A stretch of 64,000 nt of DNA from Acanthaster planci (Eukaryota; Echinodermata; Asteroidea; Valvatida; Acanthasteridae): positions 2,040,158 to 2,104,157 of the forward strand of contig NW_019091359.1 of NCBI RefSeq assembly GCF_001949145.1, in the 5' to 3' direction. Both the position numbers and the translations under genes were made by a program. The notes beneath the pieces were generated by a model. The model saw nothing but the letters and a program-made list of their open reading frames with translations. It was not told the DNA's origin and made no database searches. Positions 1-12,700 of this stretch are shown in pieces. Numbering within the stretch: position 1 is the first letter of the stretch; each line of letters opens with the position of its first letter.

Positions 1-631
1 ATTTTGCTGAGGGAAAAGTGAGCGGTGAACTTGTAACTTCAGACCTTCAGTGGTGTCAAGATTTTTATCGCTTCAGGGCACTTTATAAATTCTGGAATCT
101 GATTTGGACTTTGAATACAAATTCAACTTCACAAAATTATTGTGACTGTAATGTTTGAAGTGACCTTGCAACTTAACATCATTTTGTAATAGCTGTTGGC
201 ACAGGGGTCATTGTCAACCCCCCCCCAGTCTGGGCCAGTTATTGGGCACACTTCATCTACGTTGTCTCTGAAAGCAAATATGCCCTAGCCATCCTGTGGC
301 ATAAATTGTAGACAGGCATTTGTGTGAGATGTGACCAAGTGAGTTGAATTTCTCGTGCAGTCTTGCCAGAGACTTGAACTTCAACGTGTGAAGCTGTCAG
401 CATCTGTGTGGGGACTGTTTGAACTTCAAGTTGCCTTCAAGTTTGGATTGTCTGTACTAGTTAGTTACTCAATGGAGGCACATCACTCTGCAAACTTTGG
501 AGCATTGTGAAAGTTGACTTGTCATCAAGATCTGACAGTGTTTTTTCGAACAGTGTACTTTCCCACCCGATTTCTGCGTGTATACTGGAGGATGCTCAGT
601 TGGAGTTCCAGGCGGGGCTAAAGAAATTCAC
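1..631 (+). promoter_or_regulatory. Presumed upstream region and 5' UTR of the alternative PDZRN first exon
   Basis: The region lies directly before the ATG at 632. The reading frame of that ATG is closed by TGA at 533-535, with no other in-frame ATG between, so 632 is the first usable start. The start context has C at -3 and G at +4, which is only moderately good. I see no convincing TATA box or initiator, so the transcription start is unplaced. A weak acceptor-like T-run followed by CAG at 551-553 leaves open that the exon begins there as an internal exon. Otherwise nothing gene-like is visible. Confidence 0.4.
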
Positions 632-745
632 ATGGCGACAGCGAGCAATACACCAATGAGCGAAGACGACGATTTGCAGTTGGATCCTGTTCAGGGGGAC
701 CTGTCTTATGGCTCATTTGCGGCCATGGATTTCATCATACTCAAT
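632..745 (+). CDS. PDZRN4: Alternative first coding exon of PDZRN (38 codons)
   Basis: The ATG opens a 38-codon reading frame beginning MATASNTPMSEDDD and ending MDFIILN, followed by the donor GTAGGT at 746. It ends in phase 0, and the first shared exon (21213) starts in phase 0 with VNGVDLSKATHEEAV. Known family parallel: vertebrate PDZRN genes have an internal first exon joined at exactly this residue, inside PDZ1. The peptide itself is not similar to those vertebrate N termini and lacks their Met-Gly start. The alternative is a chance open frame. No transcript evidence is available here. Confidence 0.6.
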
Positions 746-3700
746 GTAGGTACCTAGGTATTTCAGTTGATTGATCTGTCTAGTCGCTATCCTTCTGGAT
801 TTTCCCTCACATTGTTATAGTGATTAGTGAGAGTTGAGTATTCAGTGCTTTTTATGAGCCATGATTAGTGAGAGTTGAGTATTCAGTGCTTTTTATGAGC
901 CATAGAGGAGAGGACAGAGGTAAAATTCTTTGTCAAATAATAACCGTTCAAAGAGCGAATGTTGCGTTGATTCCAAAGCTTCCAAAGATAGAAAAATGTG
1001 TCAGCATGTGATTCCTCTTCCACCTCCTCATCAGGATTTTCACAACCACACAGAAAAACTCGTGAGATTTGATTTTTAAACATCTGCAAAAAGTATTGAC
1101 ATGGCTTACAAAGCCGGAGACAATGGAAAGTTTTGCAAAATTAACAATAATTTTCCATGACAGACATAAATTTTTAAAAAATGGAAATTAAAGAAGTTAG
1201 CCCAGTTATCTGACATTAACTCTCGAAAATGCACCAGAATGCTGCCATGTTGCATGTTGCTTTCCACAAATAACCACCAGTTGTAATAACCGGTTGTACA
1301 TTCCTGGCGTTGGAGCGGCCGACCCACGAACACAAATCGAGTTGTTCGTGAACAAACAAGAACAAGCCACCCGAACTCAGCCCTTGTTCTGTGGGTTTTT
1401 TTTGTTAATTTGTTTGGTTTTTATTTGTTTGTTTATATGCTTTCGTTTTTTAAAGATATTCGGGGGGGATGGATCATGAGTGAGGTCATGACATGTTGCA
1501 GTTATTCTTCCTATTACTAAATGTTGTGATTCGTTTATTGTCACATGTAATGAAATATTTTAGTTGCCAAGCTTTCACTCACATTATTGTCGTGACAACT
1601 CTACAAAATGTGAGCATTTGAATTCTTTAACCCTAACCCTCCCAAATCCTCCAAAATCCTTTTCTGCAAAGTGGAGGAATTTGGAGGATTCAGGATGTAT
1701 GGCAAAAGTGCCCGGTATTTCTTTTGAATTAACTGCACAGCTCAAGAGTGCCATTCGCACTGCCTCAACATAATGACAGGAATTGCTGGAGGATTTTGAC
1801 GGATTCGGGCAGTTAGGCACACCTCCAAAAGACATTTTCAAGAAAGTTTGGAGGATGGAGGATTCAGGATGGTTCCTAGTAAAAAGGCTTAGGAGGTTAG
1901 GGTTAATGTATGAAAGTAAATGCCAGTGGCATAACTTGGGTGAGATTTCTGAGGAGCTCTGGTAGCAGACATTATTTTCAAGGGGGACAACAAAAGCAAA
2001 TCAAGTGTGGCTTGTACCATTGAGGTACTTAACTGCGTACATTTTGAAATTTCAAATGGGAAGGCGGGGATGAGGCACGGACTTCCTGGGGGGACATGTC
2101 CCTCCTAGGTGCCACTCCGTAGTTATGTCGCTGGTGAATGTTGTAAGTTTTTAAAATCCCTGCAAACTTTTTTGACCCAGAGCTTTAGGATTTATACCAA
2201 AGGAGTGAGTGTTTTGCCAAGTGTACCAGGAAATCCACTTATTATGAAATAGCACTACTCCCCTGTGTCCTGAGGGAATTGATGTTGGGGGGAGGGTTAC
2301 ATGATGTCAAGGATAAAGGTGATTGCCATGTTGATTAATAAAAACACATCAGGGTTTAACTGCTATTGCAAACAGAGGATTGGTGTGCTGTGTACTTCTG
2401 CAAGGCCACCGTGCTAGTTGGGTCATTCCATGAGGTTGGGCACAATTTGTGACGGTGTCCATTGTTACATGGGTTCCATATTAATAAACAGGTTCCATAA
2501 TAATGAACGGCTATTTCCCTGCATGTGGATTCCACATTGACATTGTTATACATGTACATCTCGCAAGGCTGAATACAGAGGTGTGTGTTATTTTTACAGA
2601 GTAAATGACCTACTCTACAGGTCATGACAGGCGGTAAAAGTTACCCATGTTACAAGGACACTGTCACAAATTGTGCCCCAACCTCATGGAACGACCCAGT
2701 TTACAAGTCAAATGTGTATTCACAGAAGATCCTTTTTTTATAATGGCAACGTAACCCTTGCAAGTTAAAAATCTAGTGTGATCACTGTGGCTCCAGCCTG
2801 CTTGTGCTTGGCGTTGCTACCCATTAAGTGTATGTTGCACGGCTGCTTGGGAAACGTGGCGTAGCTTCCTGCAGTGGTGGAAAGCAAAAGCAGTGGGCTT
2901 GATTTGCACTGCGACTTGTGCATGGCTATGAACNNNNNNNNNNNNNNNNNNNNNNNNNNNNNNNNNNNNNNNNNNNNNNNNNNNNNNNNNNNNNNNNNNN
3001 NNNNNNNNNNNNNNNNNNNNNNNNNNNNNNNNNNNNNNNNNNNNNNNNNNNNNNNNNNNNNNNNNNNNNNNNNNNNNNNNNNNNNNNNNNNNNNNNNNNN
3101 NNNNNNNNNNNNNNNNNNNNNNNNNNNNNNNNNNNNNNNNNNNNNNNNNNNNNNNNNNNNNNNNNNNNNNNNNNNNNNNNNNNNNNNNNNNNNNNNNNNN
3201 NNNNNNNNNNNNNNNNNNNNNNNNNNNNNNNNNNNNNNNNNNNNNNNNNNNNNNNNNNNNNNNNNNNNNNNNNNNNNNNNNNNNNNNNNNNNNNNNNNNN
3301 NNNNNNNNNNNNNNNNNNNNNNNNNNNNNNNNNNNNNNNNNNNNNNNNNNNNNNNNNNNNNNNNNNNNNNNNNNNNNNNNNNNNNNNNNNNNNNNNNNNN
3401 NNNNNNNNNNNNNNNNNNNNNNNNNNNNNNNNNNNNNNNNNNNNNNNNNNNNNNNNNNNNNNNNNNNNNNNNNNNNNNNNNNNNNNNNNNNNNNNNNNNN
3501 NNNNNNNNNNNNNNNNNNNNATTACTGGTCTTAATTTAGTCACTGCATGATATCTTAAAGAAGCAGTGTTTAAGCATTATCCCACCTGTTTTTGCTCCTG
3601 AAGACTGCTGCATGGTTAATAACTTCACAGTGCAGCCTGGCACACCATCAACCTAAATTCAAACACCCTAGTTTTACTCTGATCACTTTTACATAAATGT

Positions 3701-6700
3701 CAGTTCAAAACATGTCGTGGCTGTTTGCACGAAGCATCATTAAGTGGACTTCATAAATGAAGGAAATGTGTGCAAAAGTCAGGAAAATGTTTCAAAATAA
3801 AGCTCTGGAAACTTCACTCAGCACGCTGGCAGTTGGCCAGAAAATTTGTGATTATGGCAGCATGTCTATTTTTGTGGGGTTATGCTGATTTTATTATTAT
3901 TTATTATTATTAGGCTAATGTGCTCACCTTTCCAACTCCTCCCATACGTGAATTAGAAATACGTTGTGTCCTCATTACACGGTAGAATTGGCCATTTTTT
4001 GGCTGCAGAATGGCAGTATTGAATTGAACAATGTACAAGGCAGATACAACACCTGAAGATTCACTTTGCAATGAAGGCATAGTTGACTCATTTCCTCTTT
4101 TGTGAAATTGGATTTTGATTTTTTGTTTCCCTTCTCCACGTTAATTGGCGTCCTTACCAGACAGAGAAAAACTGGTCAAATATTAAGGAACTCACAGCTC
4201 GTATGTAGACAGCGTAATGCTACCCATTCCAATGATTCTTGAAACATGTACATCATCTTTTAAAGAGCATGCATCAAGTTTTGCAGTTCTAACCTTGTTC
4301 AATCCTAAATCCTCTTGCATGGTCAAAACTGCATCCAAGAATTAATGGTTGAGTCAGTCCTGGACCAAAATAATTTGTGGTGTTTTCACGTGAAATAAAT
4401 ACATGTACATGTATGCCCCTTTGACTGTGTTTCTCCATCCCGTTGGCTTGAACATGGGGCCAATTTCATAGAGCCGCTTAAGCACAAAATTTGCTTAATA
4501 AACAACAGTTACCAGCTCAAACTCTATCTGATAGTCATGCTAACCAAAAAACAGCTAAATATGATCCCCAAACAATATACATAACATGGAGTTTTGGCTG
4601 GTTTCCTGATTTATCAAGTAAGGTTTTTTTCGCGGTTAAGCAAATTTCATGCTTAAGCCGCTCTATGAAATTGGCCCGTGTTTATTGTGACTGTGTGGTT
4701 TTATTTGTTTCACATTATGGTTGCAACTCAACACTTCATCAGTTCCTCTCTTTCACTTCCTTCAAACCTTTCAAACAAGAATATTTCTTACCAAATATGG
4801 GTTCTAGTTATCGGCTGCGCCAGCTCTTTTCTTCCCTCACCTGACTGGAATTTTCCTTATCAGCACCTAAGACCTTTACGCTGAAATGGAAGGGACTGAA
4901 ATTTCTAATTAAGCATCGAAACAAACAGCTGCAGATAACCCATAATGGAAGGAATGTGTAGTGGAGCTCTAGCCGCCCACGCAAGAGCAACGAGAAACGC
5001 ATTGCTGATAAAAGAACATAGACGCTGTGCTTCTTTTTCACACTGTGGACAGCTTGTAACGTGAGAATCTGTTTTGCACAAACAATCAAAACTAGTGAAA
5101 TACTCTTGTGTTGTACTGTAGGTTCATTACACTGAGGCTGTAACTGTAGGTATGTAACCTTTCCCTAGATCAGCCGATTTCCTGAATTTTGTTACTTCCC
5201 ATTGTCTGCCATTAAAAAGTGAAAAATGCTGTATGCGGTCTTGTGCATCCAGGAATTCCGTTGTTCCCCCACCTTAGTGAGTGGCATACTTGTCCATTTC
5301 AAACTATCACTGTTTTGATTCAGTGTACCCCCTTTGGAATGATGGAGTTATGATCAGAGGAAATCGTCTCAAGCGTTGCCGTTCCACCATCGTGGTTAGT
5401 AGGGTCATCATCATCATTTTTACTCTGTGATTTCCTTGTGGAAGGCTCACTAGATGTTGTCCTCTGTTGTGGTGTGGAAGACCAAGTGCAGTAAATCAGG
5501 CACATGATGATGGTGGTGTTGGTCTGCCGATTTGTTGGGGAAAATGACATAAATCAAGGTAGATAAAAGTTTGTGATACTAAAAAAATCATGAGGACCCA
5601 AGTATTGAAGTAAGTATTTGGTGAGATTGCCCCCCAAAAAGATCTATGTCTAGTCTACTCAAGTGCCTAGCTACTCTGAGTTTTTCAAAGAATGGGCACA
5701 TTTCAGAGACAGAGCAGAAGAGATGTGCACCGACAGTAAGATCATTGACTTAAAAAGATGCGTTTTTATGAAGCCAGCGTCTTCCCTACCCTTCCCCCCA
5801 CCGAAGTGTAGAACCCAATCAATAACATGATGAACGTATGCAATCTGGCTAGCAAGTGGCTGTTGGACAGAACTCACGTGCCAAAAGAGTGTGTGTGCAC
5901 TCTGATGTTAACAACCTTCTAATTATTTGGGAGGAAATGGCTGAATTGATTCCCGTTGGCCGGAATGGATCTTGTGCAAAATTAATCGTCAAATAACATA
6001 CAATGGTGCGTATTGAAAGGGATTTGTGCACAAGGGTTTTTGTAGGGTTGGTGTGAATCAGACACAAGGAGTATCAGAGAACGATCTTGCTGGTACTCTG
6101 ATCATTGGTGCACAGAGCACTGCCGTAATATTCTTGACCAGGCTGTTTATTTTCAATCCAGGAAAGCCCTTCAGACATCTCATTGATTAAGTTTTCATTC
6201 ATAGATTTACATATCAAGTTTCCTTTACCCCATATTTTTCATATCCTTTAGGTACACAAATGCATTGTGGTTTATTTGTGATGAAAACAACCAGGAAGCA
6301 TAGTATTGAAAGACAATACAGTAGTGCTAAAACCTCCACAAGGGTGTCAATTATCTTGAACTCATAAACTTATTAATTATTCATCATTTTGCTGACGAAA
6401 CAGGAGCCCTCCTCAGAATAGTAATAAATTGCAGCACTTATGTGCTGAACTCTTCCTGTGGCTGGAAAAAAGACCTTGCATGATAAAATGTGCAACCGTT
6501 TATTTTGTGACTTCAGAGAAATGCACACTTCTTATTGACAAGGAGTCTTTAACACAAGAGATTTTGAGAGCTACATTGCGGCTGAATTGAAAACTCTCCA
6601 ACATTGACTTTGAAACCATTCAACCCACTTCCTGGTTGTGTGAATTTCTTAGCCCGCTCAGCAACCCACTGTAAGTGTTGTTTTCAATTCGGGGCTTGGG

Positions 6701-9700
6701 TCCAGAACTTTTTGTGGTTTCTGTGCATTTGGAAAGGTCAGGGCTATGCGTGACAATTTAATTGAACCTGCAGAATGACAGTGATTGACTTAGTCTTATC
6801 GAGTGTAGAACCAAAATGGATTTGTAAAGTCCGCCTTCTATGTTACTTGGGCATTGTAAAGAGGGTTATGATAAAAATAATGGCTGACAAAGGAACATGT
6901 GCAGGCCATTTGAATATAACAGAATGAATATTAAATATTATCAGATCAGCAAAGAAAAAAATCAGAAACCAAAGCACATGAGTATTTTTATGTCCCCCTA
7001 CCTTTTTCAGCATTTTTTTTTCTCAGTGTCGACAGAGTGATGCCAATATGTGCACCAACAGCTTTTAAAAAGGGCTTGATTGGAGTTGCAGCTTTTGAAA
7101 TACCAAGTTGCACTTTTTTGGCACAACATTGGACACAAACCCAGCGTCTTTCATCCATGAACTCTGTTTGTGCCCGAGAATGCAAAAACCACATTGCATT
7201 ATCAGAAGTAGTTGTATCTCACGAGATGTTAAGGATGAAAAAAAAAACAAAGACAAAACACTAAATATAATTTTGGTTGCATCTCTCAGGGAGGAGAATT
7301 AGAATTAAATGTTAGTATTCACTATTGACAGTTGTTACTTCTTGTCACTTCAACAATCAATTAATGTCATAGCACATTTCGTAACATTTGATAGCACCAA
7401 AGATGGTTATATCATCATCATTAAACTAACCAGCGTCATAAGCAAATTTGAAGGTTTGCTGTGTTAATGGCAAACTCATCTTGTGAGATCTTAAAGAGAA
7501 ATCATCAACCCAGGAAATTTTTTTTTTCCAGATTCATTTTGCAGGCCAGTCATTGCAAAAAATTACATTTTTTCAGTCCTTTATCCTCCCAAATGACAAA
7601 GACGTTTATTTGCAGGGTGTACTGTGTCAGTGTCAAGGCACATTGAACTGCTCAAATAGTTCATTGATAATGTGAGAAAATTTTTTCCAGATGAAGCATT
7701 ATTCAGCTCTTTTTTTGTGCTGTCTCATACTTTTCACTCTCAGCAGATTTCTTCTCTCCCAACCCCTCCCCCGACACCATAAGGAAAAAAGAAACGGTAA
7801 TTTTTCATATTCATATTAGTGGCATGCCAAACTACTACACAAAACAAATTTAATCCCTGGAATTGCCAGTTAAAGTTGCAAAAATGTATTCCATTTCATC
7901 CGGGATCGTGGTATTTCAACTAATAGACAGAACTCGCCCATTTTTTATAATGATGTGTTAAATGTGTTAATGTCCTCGATTATTGATATTTCTCAAACCT
8001 GGGTGCTTTGTGTGTTGCAGCATTTTGTCTGCCAATTTCACATTGACCGATTTCAGGCAGGCACTCTGGTGCGCCAATCCAAATTTAAGAACTGGTTACA
8101 GTACCAGATCTTTTTCTTCTGAATGCATTCTGTGGTTGGTGGTAGTGGTTTAGACCTGTACCCCTGCCCAGAGAAGTACAGTTACCCTGTTGCTTCCCAA
8201 GGCAACCTGTTAAATTGCCCCAAGCCAGCCCAATTGAAAAATTCCAAGGTGCTTATAAAAATCTGAGGGTTAGGCAAGTAACAGGGATCTCCTTGTATAC
8301 AGATGTAACCATTGAAAAGGACTGGGGCCAGGGAGTGTTTCAAATCGGCATTATTGGGCAAGCTGAAGCATTTTTTATCCGGGAGAGCACCACAGGGGCT
8401 GTGTAAATTGTCTGAAGATTGTAACTGTTGTTATTGGTGTGCTTGTTGGACACCAGTGAAGATTTCATTATGAAGCTGGGAGGAATCTGAGCTATTATTT
8501 GCTGGATTTGGCAGATCCCACCTGGTGATGGAGTGTGCCTGCTGATTTTATTGGATGGTACCCTGGGTAGTCTTAATGAATTGAACAAATATGAGTAAGG
8601 GCTGGGTTGGTCTTTTTGCAGAGTTCTCTTCGGTTTTCCCCCTCATCGAATTTTGATTTTCTGCACGAGTATTCAGTATCTGTAAATATCTTGCAGCAGT
8701 TGGCAGCTTACTTAAGTCAGGAGTGTTGTGAAGAACAGGTTTTTTTTTTTAATGATAGCTTTTTTTTGTGTGATAGCTTTTGGTTGAATGTAATAATAGA
8801 TTTTGGACACCAGTTCAGATTGTTGTCGCATATTTGTGTTCCGGTTACCTGTCTTTACATGTATCTGCAGTGTGGGTGCCCTTTCCATGACTTTAGTGGT
8901 CATGTTGTTATTCATGCTGCATGAATTTTAAGGCAGTGGAAGCATGCACAAACTTCATTCATGAACCTTGAACCTCTTAAAGTACCCTCCAGTTCTCTGA
9001 AAAATTAGAAGAATAAAAAGTGACAACTCAAGTCTCTGTTTATGTATGTGACACTGTCGATCTTTGGCTACCTGTCCTTTGGAACCCTGGACCCAGAAAG
9101 AATTGTACTTGTCCACAACCCAAAAGGACTCTGGTCAGTCCATGAATGATCATGTATTTGAACATTCCCACCTCAAAGAAAACGAACCATTTTACTTTCC
9201 ACTGTAGATCCCCTACTCTGTAGCCATATGTCCAGAGGGTTAACTAAATTAGTGTTATTTTTTCAAACCCCGGCTATCAATTTTAGGGGGGTGTATGATG
9301 CCATTTTGTGCTGCAGCTCAATCAAATGATCAACAGCCACCATCTTCAAAATGTCAGCCCCTATCCCCATCTACACTGACAGGTCAGAGTGTTGCTAGAC
9401 CCATTCCATCCTTTCCATTCTCCTGGAGAGGTATAGAGCAAAGACCCCGCCTTGGGGCATCCTGCAGGAACCAGGCCCCCCCCCAATACTTTTTGGCTTT
9501 TCCACTTAGCCTGTCGCCAGTCATTATAGGTCTTTTCATCAATGGGATGGTGATCCTAAAAGCCCCACTGTATCAGTGTCTGGACTGATTGGGAACGATG
9601 GAGGATAGGCCTCCAGAGATTCCGTGGGGTCAAGTAGCCAGCGTAGCTGAGGAGAGAGAAAAATTGGTCATGTGGCCACGACTCAGACGCTAAAAATAGC

Positions 9701-12700
9701 TGGTAATGACATTGTTTACCTGAGCGCTATCGATTACAGGTCTGGGACTGTAACACTTAGCATGGCCTTTCCATGGATTTGGTGCAAAGGCTGAACTAAA
9801 ATTTGTTGCCACAGGACCTGTTTTTCTGATTCCCATTTTTGGTCCTGGCCTTGCCAGGGGTAAGGGATATGAAACAACCAGCACAGTGCCATTGAAAGTT
9901 TAGTGGCTGCACAAAAGGGCCCATTTCCCCCATTCATGATGGGAGCTATATGAAAAGCCTGACTCGGGCTGTACTTTCTCAGCTGTGCTCTTTCTTAATA
10001 GTCATACCCTGTCCTATAGTTGTACCTGTTGCCGTTTACTGTTAAGGAAAAAACTACAACCATGCTTGAGTACCAGTCCGGGATCACCTGTACTTTGCTG
10101 CTTGTTTTGATTCTTTGTTACAGTGAAATTTTGACACTTTATGGAAAAACACGTAGCTCATTTTTTACAAAGATATTTGTATAAACTTCTCCACAATCAC
10201 AATGAAAGAAATACCAGGTTTGCATGGTTATTCCGGAAATGAACTTCCAGTCAACATTTCCCCCCCCCTCAAAAGAAAGTCCGGGTAATACCTGTATGTG
10301 TGCTCTTAAGACTGGTTTTCCAAAGTAATATCAGATATCCGTACTCAACTGAGATGGCTCCTTAACGTTGTCCTTACTTTCCTTAAAGGGTGTATGTTCA
10401 CTGAATTGAAACCTAACAGCATGTGGAAAAGACATTGGATGCTGCTTTGACTTTAAAAAGAGGATAGATTCAACAGAAAGCGAGTCTGATTGGCATCATC
10501 AATGCAGTCTTTTTTTTTTTTTTGGTGGAGTCCACTTATTGGACAGAACCACCTGTTGCCTGGATAGACAAGAGGTGTCCACAGCCCCCAGACGTGAAAT
10601 AGCGAGAAAAGGAGTGGGAATACTTTAACGATGTGTTACCCTGATTTATAAAGGACGTTTGGTGATGATTTAGTGTTGGCTGGGGGCTGTAAAATTGCCA
10701 AATTTGGGGGATGGAAAGTTGGCAGGTATTCAGGGCTTCCTAATTTATTGATGGCTGACTCATAATTTCAACATTGGGACACAAAGCACCACATTGCTAG
10801 TACTCCAATAGTGTAGCCAGAAGAGTCTTTTCTCAACATGAGGTATGTGCTTGTCTGAGTCAACCCAACAGACCTCATCAGTGTGCCAAAGACACAATAA
10901 CCTTTATAGCATCTTACAATATAGTGTCTGGATACGCTACAAGCAGGGGGGGTGTGAGAATTCAGCTTTTGTCAGATTCTCACTCTGAATTTCAGCTTTT
11001 TTGTACACCTTCTCTGTACAAGACCATAGGACGTTTTTAAATTTCAGCTTTTTGCTGGCTGTTTTCCCGCTTTTTTGGGGGGGGGTCCATGTACATGTAT
11101 GTACGTACCCCCTACTAGAAACAGCTCCAAGATTGACAGATTCACTGATAGTTTGCCATTTCTGGGTTGTATGGTACCTGTGGGTTGTTCAAACAGTGGT
11201 TTAGTGTCTCGGATGCCAAGGGTCCTTGGATGGTCTGCACCTGACCTCCATCAGGAGCTTTTGATTCGAGTAATTGCACCCTCCACTCTGGAGAACAAAC
11301 CCAGTCACATTCCTAGTTTGCCAGGGAACCAGTACAACTGATCACACACCACCTCCGCGTGCCTAATCACAATCGAGAAGAATTCACCTCCCCCACTGGT
11401 GAAGATGCATCTGGGCAGAAATTACTCAGAGCATGTCACTCAGAGAGTTGCTGATCACGCTTGGTTTGGGGAGAGTAAAAAACAAGAAGACATTCAAGGG
11501 AAAAAGAAAATGGAAGTAGGGCAGAGGAGTCCTCTACTAAGTCAATAATGATTAGCTCAGTAAATTGTACAGTTGTGCTTCTGTCGTCACGATGCATCGT
11601 TACCACAGATCTGCTTTCCAAAAGGATGATCAAGTCTCTGTGATCAAAATTTTTGATTGTCACGTATCAAAAAATTCGAATGATGAGTAAAACGGGCTAG
11701 GTTTTGTCTTAAATTTTTTTTTTTTGTCTACCGAGCCAAATGAAATCGGGCTTTATGACAAAAATTGAAGGGAAATATATGGAACAGACTGTTGACAGTA
11801 TTTCAGATTTCAAACTGATCTCAAATTGCATGACTTATTTTTGTGCTTGCCAGCATGTATATTGCACGTCAGTCGCAAACTCCACTGTCTGAATGCATTA
11901 CTTGCATTTCAGTCTCCTGAGGCGGGACCCATCCTCTCTCTAAGGAGAAGGACTCCATTTCATTCATGCACATACAAGAAGAAATACACCAAGAACCCTC
12001 ATTGACCCACTGAAACACTAGCCGAGGGAGCCCTGACTAAAAGCCATTCAAATGACCACAACACAGCTGGCCATTAGAGCCGGCTCCTCACTATCCCAGC
12101 GCCGTGGTTTGCAGAGGCATGCATGTATTCACCTGTCTTCCTGTCACGGCGCCAGCCTGTCTGCCTTCCCGATACTCTCTCATCCTTTTTTTCCCCCCCC
12201 CCTTCACCCCCCAAAAATCTGTCTACGGAATGAGGTGAAATTTGTAATTTTAAGCGTGCAGGTTGACCTGGTAAGTGCAACTGAACACTCTGCACCGCGT
12301 CACTGTCGCGATGTAGTCTTAAGCGCCCTGCAAGGTCTCATACATATTGGATGATTCTAAGCTATACGGCCGTCAAATCTCTGCAACTCTCAGATTTTAG
12401 TTCTTCCTCTTATTTGTAAGCTTTGAGGAATTTTCTTTTCCAGTAGGTGAAGTTTGATTCCTATCTTGCATCAAGGATAAAGTCTTACGTCCATTTTTCA
12501 AAAAGTCTTCAGTGGAAATCCTGATCTCTACACATAAAAACCAGTTACCCTCACTCAGCATTTGCAAGGTTCATTCCTAGGCTTGCAGTACACCAAGTGT
12601 TTGTAAATGCTCATTTCATTTTAATTAAAACTTTTTATTAGCATCTGTAGAGAAGCAAACAGTTACTTGATTCTCTTCCTGATATGTATTACATGTTAAG

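Noticed and set aside
1630-1642. Telomere-like CCCTAACCCT sequence
   Set aside because: Fewer than three units, and it is explained as the terminus of the TTAA-flanked inverted-repeat element.
2874-3550. Long open frames across 2874-3550
   Set aside because: Almost all of their length is the run of undetermined bases.
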